From contig CAJXQI010000010.1 in the NCBI GenBank assembly GCA_913058395.1, forward strand, positions 1 through 64,000: DNA of 64,000 bases, read 5' to 3'. Source of the stretch: an uncultured Colwellia sp. Its GTDB lineage: Bacteria > Pseudomonadota > Gammaproteobacteria > Enterobacterales > Alteromonadaceae. Made by a program: the position numbers and the translations under genes. The notes under the pieces were generated by a model. It was not told the origin of the DNA. It was given only the letters and a program-made list of their open reading frames with translations, and searched no databases. Positions 16,471 to 25,077 of this stretch are shown piece by piece; position 1 is the stretch's first letter; each line of letters opens with the position of its first letter.

Positions 16471-16504
16471 AAGCCCGTGACCATAAAGGTTACGGGCTTT
16501 TTTC
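16471..16504 (+). terminator. thr operon attenuator terminator
   Basis: GCCCGTGACC (16473-16482) pairs with GGTTACGGGC (16488-16497), one G-T pair, followed by a run of T to 16503. It lies between thrL and thrA and completes a transcription attenuator. Confidence 0.92.
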
Positions 16505-16522
16505 GTTTTATAAGGAGTAAAA

Positions 16523-18979
16523 ATGCGTGTATTAAAGTTTGGTGGTTCATCGTTAGCGACGGCACAGCGTTTTATTGATGTTGCTAATATCATCAAGAAT
16601 GAAAGCAAGTCATCTAAATTGGCTGTTGTTGTATCTGCACCTCAAGGCGTTACCAATCACCTTGTCGCGATGGCAGAAAATATTTCAGATGAAAATAAGC
16701 TGAAAAGCGATTTACAGCACTTTAAACACGCTATTGAAAATATAATTAGCGATTTGTCTGCAACATTACCTGAATTTTGTCATCAACATAGTGAGCAAGC
16801 TCTTGCCAATTGGGAACAGCAGTTAAGCCGTTACTTACATGGCGCTACGTTACTTTCATTTTGCCCTGAGCATGTACGTGCTCGTATTATCAGTATAGGT
16901 GAAAGATTAAGTGTGGCGTTGTTACACTCGGTATTAGCGGTCGATGATATTCACGTAAGTACTATTGAACCTGAAAAATTTCTACACACAAATGATGTTG
17001 CGTTAAATGCCGTTGCTGATTTAGTGTTATGTAAAGATAAATACCAACAAGCCTATAGTGATTTGAACGACGTTGCACTAATGCCAGGGTTTATTGGTGT
17101 TGATAGTAAAGGTGACGTGACAACGTTAGGACGTAATGGCTCTGACTATTCAGCGGCCGTGTTAGCTGTTTGTAGCGAAGCGAAATATTGTGAAATATGG
17201 ACTGATGTTGATGGCGTTTACAATGCTGATCCTCGTTTGATAAAAGAAGCGCAGTTGTTAGATTATTTATCTTATCAAGAAGCGATGGAGCTTTCATATT
17301 TTGGCGCTAGTGTCTTACATCCAAAAACTATTGGCCCGATAGCGCAATATCATATCCCATGTTTAATTAAAAATACCGGTAACCCTGAAGCGCCAGGCAC
17401 ACTAATTGCCAACGAAAATGATCAGAAGAAGCAAGTCAAAGCGATTTCAAATCTTGATGATTTGACCATGGTTAATGTTTCTGGCCCTGGCATGAAAGGT
17501 ATGGTGGGTATGGCGAGTCGAGTTTTTGCCACTATGAGCCGTGAGAATATCTCTTTAATTTTAATCAGCCAATCTTCAAGTGAATACTGTATTAGTTTTT
17601 GTATTTATTCAGCCGATGCGATAAGGGCGAAACAAAGTCTTCAAGAAGAATTTGAACTAGAGTTGCTCAACGGTTTACTAGAGCCACTCACGTTGACTGA
17701 TAAATTATCTATCGTATCTTTAGTCGGTGATGGTATGCATCATCAACAAGGTGTTGCTGCCAAGTTTTTTGCTTCATTAGCACAAGCAAGAGTCAATGTT
17801 GTGGCTATCGCACAAGATTCGTCAGAGCGTAGTATCTCTGTGGTTATCGAAAGTAGAAAATGCACTGATGCCATGAAAGTCAGCCATCAAAACTTCTTCT
17901 CTCATAAACAAACTATCGACGTATTTCTTGTTGGTTGTGGTGTTGTTGGTAGTGAGTTGTTGGCTCAGATTGCTCGACAACAGCCAAAATTGAAAACCGA
18001 TAATATTGCTTTAAAAGTGTATGGTTTGGCCAATAGTAAAGGTATGGTGTTTAATCAAGAAGGCATTGATGTAAGTAATTGGCAGCCAAGCTTTGAGCAA
18101 CAAGCGGTCAATGTAAATGTTGATAATATTAAGGCTTTTGTTCGTGATAATCACTTAATTAATCCTGTATTAGTAGATTGTACTTCTAACGAAGCGTTAG
18201 CCTTAGACTATGTTAAATATTTAGAAGCTGGTTTTAATGTTGTTACGCCAAACAAGAAAGCCAATACAGATTCATGGCAGTACTATCAAGCGCTTAGGGT
18301 GGCAGCACAAAAAACTAATCGTCGCTTTTTATATGAAACAACGGTAGGTGCGGGTTTACCAGTTATTGATACCTTACAAAACTTATTAAAAGCGGGCGAT
18401 GAACTACATCGTTTTGAAGGTGTATTATCGGGCTCATTGTCTTATATCTTCGGTAAATTAGATGAAGGGATGACATTATCTCAAGCAACAGCACTTGCAA
18501 AAGAGCAAGGTTTTACTGAACCAGACCCAAGAGATGATTTAAGCGGTATGGATGTCGCACGTAAATTATTAATCATGGCGCGTGAAGCTGGATTACCACT
18601 AGAGTTGAGTGATATTAAAGTGGAATCAGTATTAGCTGAATCGTTTGATGCTAATGGTGATGTTGCAAGCTTTATGAGCAATTTGGAAAAGTTAGATGAA
18701 AGTTTCGGCGCACGTATCAATGCGGCTAAAGTTGAAGGGAAAGTATTAAGATATATCGGTAATATTATTGATGGACAGTGTCAAGTTTGTATTGAAGCTG
18801 TTGGCCCAGAACATCCATTATTTAGTATTAAAGATGGTGAAAATGCCTTAGCAGTGCATAGCCGTTATTACCAACCTTTGCCATTTGTTTTACGTGGTTA
18901 TGGCGCAGGTGCAGCGGTTACTGCCGCTGGTGTATTTGGTGATTTATTAAGAACTTTAGCGTGGGAGCAACAACATTAA
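16523..18979 (+). CDS. thrA: Bifunctional aspartokinase I / homoserine dehydrogenase I
   Basis: At 818 residues it has the full bifunctional length (E. coli ThrA is 820). The kinase half starts RVLKFGGSSLA, two ACT-type regulatory segments lie around 315-460 (with SQSSSEYCISFC and SQDSSERSISVV-like motifs), and the dehydrogenase half starts with the NAD(P) loop VFLVGCGVVGSELL near 470. It phosphorylates aspartate and reduces aspartate semialdehyde to homoserine. AAGGAG at 16512-16517 gives a strong ribosome site. It is controlled by the thrL attenuator and probably by threonine feedback. The stop overlaps thrB by one base. Confidence 0.96.
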   Translation: MRVLKFGGSSLATAQRFIDVANIIKNESKSSKLAVVVSAPQGVTNHLVAMAENISDENKLKSDLQHFKHAIENIISDLSATLPEFCHQHSEQALANWEQQLSRYLHGATLLSFCPEHVRARIISIGERLSVALLHSVLAVDDIHVSTIEPEKFLHTNDVALNAVADLVLCKDKYQQAYSDLNDVALMPGFIGVDSKGDVTTLGRNGSDYSAAVLAVCSEAKYCEIWTDVDGVYNADPRLIKEAQLLDYLSYQEAMELSYFGASVLHPKTIGPIAQYHIPCLIKNTGNPEAPGTLIANENDQKKQVKAISNLDDLTMVNVSGPGMKGMVGMASRVFATMSRENISLILISQSSSEYCISFCIYSADAIRAKQSLQEEFELELLNGLLEPLTLTDKLSIVSLVGDGMHHQQGVAAKFFASLAQARVNVVAIAQDSSERSISVVIESRKCTDAMKVSHQNFFSHKQTIDVFLVGCGVVGSELLAQIARQQPKLKTDNIALKVYGLANSKGMVFNQEGIDVSNWQPSFEQQAVNVNVDNIKAFVRDNHLINPVLVDCTSNEALALDYVKYLEAGFNVVTPNKKANTDSWQYYQALRVAAQKTNRRFLYETTVGAGLPVIDTLQNLLKAGDELHRFEGVLSGSLSYIFGKLDEGMTLSQATALAKEQGFTEPDPRDDLSGMDVARKLLIMAREAGLPLELSDIKVESVLAESFDANGDVASFMSNLEKLDESFGARINAAKVEGKVLRYIGNIIDGQCQVCIEAVGPEHPLFSIKDGENALAVHSRYYQPLPFVLRGYGAGAAVTAAGVFGDLLRTLAWEQQH

Positions 18980-19953
18980 TGAGCGTTTCAGTATTTGCAC
19001 CAGCGTCAATCGGCAATGTTAATGTCGGTTTTGATGTTTTAGGACTTGCCGTTAAACCCGTTGATGGCACGCTTTTAGGCGACGTGGTCACGGTTACTCA
19101 TAGTAACGATGGTGATCACATTGAAGTTACCGGCGACTTTGCAAAAAAGTTACCCGGAGATGTTAAAGACAATATTGTTTGGCATTGCTTATTATTATTT
19201 AATCAACAGCTTGAAATACATCAACAAGATATTGTTAAGGTAAAGTTAAGTTTAGAAAAGCGTATGCCTGTGGGTAGTGGCTTAGGCTCAAGCGCATGCT
19301 CTGTTGTCGCAGCATTAGCAGGGTTAAATGCTTTTTATGAAAAGTACCATCAATTTAGTTTTGACTATAAAGTGTTATTGAAAATGATGGGGCAGATGGA
19401 AGCACAAATTAGTGGCAGCTTGCACTACGACAATGTCGCTCCTTGCTTTTTAGGGGGGATGCAGTTGATGGTGCCAGATCAAGAAGTGATTTCCCGGACA
19501 TTGCCAGCATTTGAAGATTGTTACTATGTTATGGCTTATCCAGGTATTGAGGTTTCGACAAAAGCGGCTCGTGATATTTTACCAAGTGATTATTCACGCG
19601 CTGATTTAATTACCTTTGGACAAAATTTAGCGACCTTTGTTGACGCTTGCCATCGCAAGGATAAAGTACAGGCATATTCGGTATTAACCGATGTTGTTGC
19701 TGAACCTTACCGTCAGTCAATTTTACCGGGTTATGGTGACGCGGTAAGTCATTTAAAACAGCAAGGTTGCTTAGCTGTTGGTATTTCTGGCTCAGGGCCA
19801 ACACTTTTTTGTGTTACCGATGATAAAAATAAAGCAGAAGAGTTTGCCAATTGGCTAGAACAGAATTATTTGCAAACACTCGCTAACGATGTCAGTGAAG
19901 GCTTTGTTCATATTTGTCAAACGGATAGCCAAGGCGCTGTTAGCTTAACGTAG
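18979..19953 (+). CDS. thrB: Homoserine kinase
   Basis: A GHMP-family kinase that phosphorylates homoserine. The N-terminal VFAPASIGNVNVGFDVLG and the ATP loop PVGSGLGSSACSVVA are diagnostic, and ISGSGPTLFC forms the C-terminal GHMP motif 3. I start at ATG 18979, which shares its A with the thrA stop (TAATG); an in-frame extension to 18961 lies inside thrA. The resulting 324 residues compare with 310 in E. coli. It is translationally coupled to thrA. Confidence 0.95.
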   Translation: MSVSVFAPASIGNVNVGFDVLGLAVKPVDGTLLGDVVTVTHSNDGDHIEVTGDFAKKLPGDVKDNIVWHCLLLFNQQLEIHQQDIVKVKLSLEKRMPVGSGLGSSACSVVAALAGLNAFYEKYHQFSFDYKVLLKMMGQMEAQISGSLHYDNVAPCFLGGMQLMVPDQEVISRTLPAFEDCYYVMAYPGIEVSTKAARDILPSDYSRADLITFGQNLATFVDACHRKDKVQAYSVLTDVVAEPYRQSILPGYGDAVSHLKQQGCLAVGISGSGPTLFCVTDDKNKAEEFANWLEQNYLQTLANDVSEGFVHICQTDSQGAVSLT

Positions 19954-20037
19954 CTGTATTGTTATCGTAAATATATCCAAATAAAAGCAGCTAAAGGTTA
20001 AAACCCTTAAGAGAAAATCTTATATAGGAATTTAAGC

Positions 20038-21324
20038 GTGAAATTTTATAATTTAAAAGAAAATGATGAACAAGTAAGTTTTGCTGGTGCAGTAAAGCAG
20101 GGACTAGGCCGCAATCAAGGATTGTTCTTCCCTGAGCATATTCCGAGTTTTGATAATATTAAAGAGTTGCTAGCACTACCACTGGTTGAGCGCAGCGTTA
20201 AAGTACTTTACCCATTTGTTAGTGATGACCTTTCACAACAACAACTGACTGAAATTGTAACTGATGCTTTTAATTTTCCTGCACAAATACAGCCAATTAG
20301 TGAAAAAAGAGCCACTCTAGAATTGTTTCATGGCCCGACATTAGCCTTTAAAGATTTTGGTGCGCGCTTTATGGCAAAGTGTTTACAGGCATTTAGCCAA
20401 GGGAAAAAAATTACCATCTTAACGGCAACCTCCGGTGATACTGGTGCCGCTGTTGCTCATGCTTTTCATGATATAGACAATATCGACGTTGTTATTTTGT
20501 ACCCAAAAGGCAAAATTAGTTTGTTGCAAGAAAAGATGTTTACCACGCTTGGTGGAAATATCAAAACCGTTGCCATTGAAGGCACTTTTGACGATTGTCA
20601 GGCATTGGTTAAACAGTCGTTTGACGACCAAGAGCTAAAAGAAACTATCGGTTTAAACTCAGCAAACTCAATTAATATTAGCCGTTTATTGGCGCAAATT
20701 TGTTACTACTTTGAGGCGGTTGCACAGTTGTATCGTCAAAAAGGAGCTGCTGCGCTTGATGAGTTAGTATTTTCAATTCCAAGCGGCAACTTTGGCAATT
20801 TAACTGCGGGGCTTTTTGCTAAGGCATTAGGCTTACCAATTAAACGCTTTATTGCGGCAACGAATGCTAATGATACCGTGCCTCGTTATTTGCAATCGGG
20901 TCAGTGGTCGCCAAATGATACTGTTGCCACAATTTCAAATGCCATGGACGTTAGTAACCCTAACAATTGGCCGCGTGTTGAACATATGCTTAAAGCAGGC
21001 ATTGTTGAAGCTGATTGTGTTAGCTCAGTGTCAATTGATGAAGAGCAAACACAAATGACTATGATTCAATTGGCAAAGTTAGGTTATATCAGTGAGCCTC
21101 ATGCGGCTGTGGCCTATCGTGCGTTACAATATAATGCCCTTGATTCAGAGTTTGGCGTATTTTTAGGTACTGCCCATCCGGCTAAGTTTAAAGAAATTGT
21201 TGAAAGTACCTTAGGTCAGCCGATAGGCTTGCCGAAAGAGCTTGCTGATTGTGCCAGTGAAACTATTCTGTCGACAACCGCATCAACTGAATTCGCAGAG
21301 TTAAGAGCATATTTACTCAGTTAG
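20038..21324 (+). CDS. thrC: Threonine synthase
   Basis: A PLP enzyme converting O-phosphohomoserine to threonine. The N-terminus MKFYNLKENDEQVSFAGAVKQGLG is typical of the gammaproteobacterial type, the PLP lysine lies in LAFKDFGARFM, and SGDTGAAVAHAF and SIPSGNFGNL bind the phosphate and cofactor. Length 428 matches E. coli ThrC. The start is GTG at 20038 with AGGA about nine bases upstream. An 84-base gap after thrB shows no terminator, so it belongs to the thr operon. A strong terminator and a repeat element follow it. Confidence 0.96.
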   Translation: MKFYNLKENDEQVSFAGAVKQGLGRNQGLFFPEHIPSFDNIKELLALPLVERSVKVLYPFVSDDLSQQQLTEIVTDAFNFPAQIQPISEKRATLELFHGPTLAFKDFGARFMAKCLQAFSQGKKITILTATSGDTGAAVAHAFHDIDNIDVVILYPKGKISLLQEKMFTTLGGNIKTVAIEGTFDDCQALVKQSFDDQELKETIGLNSANSINISRLLAQICYYFEAVAQLYRQKGAAALDELVFSIPSGNFGNLTAGLFAKALGLPIKRFIAATNANDTVPRYLQSGQWSPNDTVATISNAMDVSNPNNWPRVEHMLKAGIVEADCVSSVSIDEEQTQMTMIQLAKLGYISEPHAAVAYRALQYNALDSEFGVFLGTAHPAKFKEIVESTLGQPIGLPKELADCASETILSTTASTEFAELRAYLLS

Positions 21325-21356
21325 CTACTTAGATTGAGTAATCGATATAAATATAG

Positions 21357-21379
21357 AAAGGCAGTTTTACTGCCTTTTT
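21357..21379 (+). terminator. thrC terminator, invaded at its T-tract by a repeat
   Basis: AAAGGCAG (21357-21364) pairs with CTGCCTTT (21370-21377) around a TTTTA loop, and five T follow (21375-21379). The repeat element sequence ATGTTCAGG begins at 21380 immediately after the last T. Confidence 0.92.
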
Positions 21380-21585
21380 ATGTTCAGGATGAACGGTATA
21401 ACGCGGGTGCATGGATGCACAGGAGCGTATATGTTCAGGCCTTTCTCATACATCCTGTCTTTCAAGGCATTAGTGCATCTCGGTAATTGCTCCTGCATTA
21501 CCCTAATAACTTACATCCATGTAAGTACATGCACGTCGATGAACGGTATAATGCGGGTGCGTGGCCGTTCCAAGGCATCCTTGCC
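21380..21585 (+). repeat. Terminator-associated repeat, copy A1
   Basis: About 200 bases starting ATGTTCAGGATGAACGG. It carries two imperfect palindromic cores: TGCATGGATGCA (around 21409-21420) and TTACATCCATGTAA (around 21511-21524), and two GATGAACGGTAT words. By eye it differs from the copy after recQ (56837) at only about a dozen positions over 200 bases. A 72-codon reading frame across it (from 21380) exists only because of the repeat and is not a gene. Confidence 0.88.
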
Positions 21586-21600
21586 TTCACGGCATTAATA

Positions 21601-21766
21601 CATCCATGTATGTCGATGGCAAAGCATGATGATGTTCAGGCCTTTCTCAGACATCTTGCCTTTTAAGGCATTGGTACATCTCGGTAATTGCTCCATGTAT
21701 TCCCCCCATAACTTACATCCATATAAGTACATGCACATCGATGAACGGTATATAATGGCTGGCAAA
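21601..21766 (+). repeat. Terminator-associated repeat, partial copy A2
   Basis: A second, more diverged unit directly after A1. It includes TACATCCATGTA, then GATGTTCAGGCCTTTCTCAG, AAGGCATTGGTACATCTCGG and GATGAACGGTAT words in the same order as A1. It ends close to the ung promoter region, and its last palindrome (ACATCCATATAAG) has decayed. A1 and A2 together fill the 485 bases between thrC and ung. Confidence 0.8.
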
Positions 21767-21809
21767 GAATAATGTTCCAATATCTGTTCGCGACTCAAAG
21801 AGTAATGAA

Positions 21810-22502
21810 ATGACAAAGTTAAAATCACAGTGGCAAGAAATTGTATCCCAAGAGCAGCAACAAGCTTATTTCCAAAAGCTTTCTGAAAATGTTGCTCAAC
21901 AAAGAGCAGACGGCGAGGTGATCTTCCCCGTAGAAAGTGACGTTTTTAGCGCTTTTTCTACAGTAGATTTGGCGGATGTTAAAGTGGTAATACTCGGGCA
22001 AGACCCTTATCACGGTGTTGGCGCTAATGGTGAGTCACAAGCTCATGGTATGGCATTTTCAGTGCGAAAAGGAATTAAAGTACCACCATCGTTAGTAAAT
22101 ATTTATAAAGAACTCACACAAGATATAGCCGAATTTACCACGCCAAAGCATGGCTATTTAATCGATTGGGCAAAGCAAGGCGTGTTATTGCTGAATACGG
22201 TTTTAACGGTGAAACAAGGGCAAGCACATTCTCATGCTAAACTTGGTTGGGAAACTTTTACTGATAATATTATCGCACAGCTCAATCAGCATAATGCTGG
22301 CTGCGTATTTCTGTTGTGGGGCAGTCATGCTCAAAAGAAAGGTAAAAATATTAATCAGCAAAAACACTTGGTTTTAAATGGTCCACATCCTTCTCCACTA
22401 TCAGCATACCGAGGCTTCTTTGGTTGCCAGCACTTTTCTAAGGCAAACCATTGGCTTAGTGAACAAAAAAAGTCTCCAATTGATTGGCGAGTTAGCGATT
22501 AA
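21810..22502 (+). CDS. ung: Uracil-DNA glycosylase (family 1)
   Basis: It excises uracil from DNA to start base-excision repair. The water-activating loop GQDPYHG contains the catalytic Asp at about residue 65, and the leucine/minor-groove loop [14 protein letters not shown] with the catalytic His is complete. Length 230 is normal (E. coli 229). The ATG at 21810 begins [11 protein letters not shown] as in relatives. The promoter must lie inside or just after the repeat block that fills the upstream gap. A hairpin at 22521-22544 without a T-run follows the gene. Confidence 0.96.
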   Translation: MTKLKSQWQEIVSQEQQQAYFQKLSENVAQQRADGEVIFPVESDVFSAFSTVDLADVKVVILGQDPYHGVGANGESQAHGMAFSVRKGIKVPPSLVNIYKELTQDIAEFTTPKHGYLIDWAKQGVLLLNTVLTVKQGQAHSHAKLGWETFTDNIIAQLNQHNAGCVFLLWGSHAQKKGKNINQQKHLVLNGPHPSPLSAYRGFFGCQHFSKANHWLSEQKKSPIDWRVSD

Positions 22503-22720
22503 ATAGCTGTCGTTTTAGAAGAATATTCCCTTATTGGGATATTCAGCAAATGAATTTTCACTTTAGCAATGAAATGATTCCTATTTAAGATATTTATTTT
22601 CATAAGTTACTCTATATGAGTTTTATATTGCTTATTAAGTTGTTTTTGTGGTTTTTAATTACTATAAATCTCTCAACTGCTAGTATGTTTTTATTACAGA
22701 GCTAAGTGAGTGCATATAGT

Positions 22721-24253
22721 ATGTCTTTGGAAAATTATTTTTTACCGTTTCGAAAAAACGTTGTTGGACAAAATTTAACACATAAAATAAATGGTAAAAC
22801 ATTAGATATTATTTATGCCGACTGGACTGCGAGCGGGCGCTTGTATCAACCGATTGAAGATTACCTTACCAATGAATTAGGTCCTTATGTTGCTAATACA
22901 CATACTGAAACTAATTTAACTGGCAGCGCTATGACTAACGCTTATCATGACGCGCAGTATATTATTAAACGCCATGTTAACGCTTGTGAAAATGATGTTT
23001 TGATCACTGCTGGTGCAGGTATGACGGCGGTGGTAAATAAATTTCAACGTATCTTAGGTTTGCGTATTCCTGAGCGTATGCAAGAGCAAGTAACATTTGC
23101 TGAAAGTGATCGCCCAGTGGTATTTATTACTCATATGGAACATCATTCAAACCAAACCTCGTGGTATGAATGCGATGTAACGCTAGAGATTGTTGATCCT
23201 GACAGCAACGGCTTACCGTCATTAGAACATTTAGAGTTGCTGTTAGAAAAATACCAAGACCGTAAAGTTAAAATAGGCTCATTCTCTGCTTGTTCAAATG
23301 TGACCGGTATTAAAACTCCTTACTATCAGTTAGCTGAAATTATGCATAAACACGGCGGTTTATGTTTTGTCGACTTTGCGGCATCTGCACCTTATGTTGA
23401 TATTGATATGCACCCTAGCGATCCGAAACAAGCATTAGATGCTATTTACTTTTCTCCGCATAAATTTCTTGGTGGTCCGGGAAGTTCAGGTGTATTGGTA
23501 TTTAATAAAGTACTCTATAAAAACAAAGTACCTGATCATCCAGGTGGCGGCACAGTGACGTGGACTAACCCTTGGGGGAAACATAGTTTTTTTAATAATA
23601 TTGAGATGCGTGAAGATGGCGGCACGCCCGGCTTCTTACAAACGATTAAAACTGCATTAGCGATAAAGTTAAAAGATGCCATGGGCGTTGAAAATATTCA
23701 CCAACGTGAAACTGAAATTACTCATTATGTTATGGATACCTTGGCTAAAAACGAGCAAGTTGTCATGTTAGAGCCAAATATCCGAGATCGCTTAGCGATA
23801 GTGTCGTTTTATGTTCGTGGCGCTCACCATAATTTAATTGTTCGCTTACTTAACGATAAGTTTGGCGTACAAACCCGCGGCGGTTGTTCTTGTGCTGGTA
23901 CTTATGGTCATATTTTATTAAATGTCGATCAGGACACTTCGTCAAAAATAACTGAACAAATTGACTCAGGCGATTTTGCTGAAAAACCAGGTTGGATCAG
24001 AGCTTCATTTCACCCAACCACATCAGATAAAGAAGTCGCTTTTGTGGTGAATGCGATTAACCAAGTAACGGAAAATTTAGCGGCTTGGAGTAAAGAATAT
24101 CGATTTAATCCAGCTTCTGGTGATTACGAGCATTGTAATATCGACGTTGAATTTCCAAGTTTAACTGGCTTTAATCCTTTACCTGATGGTGTAAAAACTG
24201 CCACTGTGAAACCAGCAGAAAGTCCGTCAATGTTACGCAAAATTTTTGGTTAG
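22721..24253 (+). CDS. Class V aminotransferase-fold PLP enzyme
   Basis: A 510-residue fold-type I PLP protein related to cysteine desulfurases. The PLP lysine is in YFSPHKFLGGPGSSG, the aspartate that contacts the pyridine nitrogen is in LCFVDFAASAPY, and a histidine pair lies in THMEHHSN. A late RGGCSCAGTYGH segment carries two cysteines at the position of the mobile catalytic Cys of desulfurases, so a desulfurase-like or selenocysteine-lyase-like reaction is possible, but no isc/suf/csd partner genes are adjacent. It is about 100 residues longer than IscS or SufS. The start could be ATG 22721 or GTG 22706. Confidence 0.85.
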   Translation: MSLENYFLPFRKNVVGQNLTHKINGKTLDIIYADWTASGRLYQPIEDYLTNELGPYVANTHTETNLTGSAMTNAYHDAQYIIKRHVNACENDVLITAGAGMTAVVNKFQRILGLRIPERMQEQVTFAESDRPVVFITHMEHHSNQTSWYECDVTLEIVDPDSNGLPSLEHLELLLEKYQDRKVKIGSFSACSNVTGIKTPYYQLAEIMHKHGGLCFVDFAASAPYVDIDMHPSDPKQALDAIYFSPHKFLGGPGSSGVLVFNKVLYKNKVPDHPGGGTVTWTNPWGKHSFFNNIEMREDGGTPGFLQTIKTALAIKLKDAMGVENIHQRETEITHYVMDTLAKNEQVVMLEPNIRDRLAIVSFYVRGAHHNLIVRLLNDKFGVQTRGGCSCAGTYGHILLNVDQDTSSKITEQIDSGDFAEKPGWIRASFHPTTSDKEVAFVVNAINQVTENLAAWSKEYRFNPASGDYEHCNIDVEFPSLTGFNPLPDGVKTATVKPAESPSMLRKIFG

Positions 24254-24285
24254 ATGGGCAGTTTAGATTAGTCAGTGTTTACAAA

Positions 24286-24319
24286 CTTATCGGCTATCAG
24301 AGCCGCCATAGTCGATAAG
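24286..24319. terminator. Hairpin between convergent aminotransferase and GNAT genes
   Basis: A 12-base stem pairs CTTATCGGCTAT (24286-24297) with ATAGTCGATAAG (24308-24319), one G-T pair. There is no clear T-tract, so it is a weak bidirectional terminator candidate. Confidence 0.4.
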
Positions 24320-24389
24320 TTAATGCTGTTGCCGTGTGTACATTTTATTACTGCTTACTTTGATTCAAATGTGCTTGAACAAATATAGT

Positions 24390-24956
24390 TTAATCAAAAA
24401 CAACCATCATTTCTGCCGCTTCGCAGTGACAGTCATTATGACAAACCGGACATTCGTATCCTGCTAAGCTAAGTTCTCGCCAGCGGTCTGGATGCTCTTT
24501 TATCAAAATTCCACCACATTTAGTAAAGTATTTTACCGCACTGTTACCAGGGCTCTGTTTCCATAAGTGACTGACACCAGCAGTGGCTCCTTGCAATTTA
24601 GCTGCGGCAATTGAGCGCCTTAATAATTCACCACCGATACCATGCCCACGATAATTTTCATCAACGGTATTGCATTTAAAGTAACAAACTTTCTCAGCCG
24701 CAACTGGCCACAACTCAGGAGAGCACCACTCGTCAATTTGCCATTGTTCAATGGCGTAAGTGATCCTAAAACCGACTAATTTGTCATTGTGATAAACCAC
24801 AAAACCACTGTTAATGTTATTTTTGAAGCCTTTGTCATACCACGCTTTCATACTGGTTTGATCTAGGTAGCCTTCGCCATGCACTTCTGTTGCTAAGTGT
24901 ATTACTGCGTTGAAGTCTTCAGGTGTTAAGGCTTGATAGTTTAGCGTTATGTTCAT
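24390..24956 (-). CDS. GNAT N-acetyltransferase with Cys-rich C-terminal tail
   Basis: A 188-residue GNAT-fold protein. The acetyl-CoA pyrophosphate loop is YRGHGIGGELLRRSI (the R/QxxGxG/A motif), preceded by a beta strand with VCYFKCNTVDENYRG. After the fold a tail contains the cysteines of CPVCHNDCHCEAAEM, which look able to bind a metal ion; this is not part of an ordinary GNAT. I start at ATG 24956 (MNITLNYQALTPEDF), because the 31 residues upstream look non-coding. It is divergent from the FAD oxidoreductase. Substrate unknown. Confidence 0.8.
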   Translation of the reverse strand: MNITLNYQALTPEDFNAVIHLATEVHGEGYLDQTSMKAWYDKGFKNNINSGFVVYHNDKLVGFRITYAIEQWQIDEWCSPELWPVAAEKVCYFKCNTVDENYRGHGIGGELLRRSIAAAKLQGATAGVSHLWKQSPGNSAVKYFTKCGGILIKEHPDRWRELSLAGYECPVCHNDCHCEAAEMMVVFD

Positions 24957-25077
24957 AGCGTTGATTTTTCCACGGGCTGTTACAGCATTGAATTGTTTTT
25001 TCTGAGATACTTTAGCATATGAATATATGCTATTAATCAACAAGAGCATAACCTTTTCCCAAATTTTGGAAGTGAAA

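Noticed and set aside
21380-21598. 72-codon open frame in repeat copy A1 and a 73-codon frame at 56837-57058
   Set aside because: The two predicted proteins resemble each other only because they read through the same DNA repeat; there is no ribosome site and the frames start at the repeat boundary ATG.
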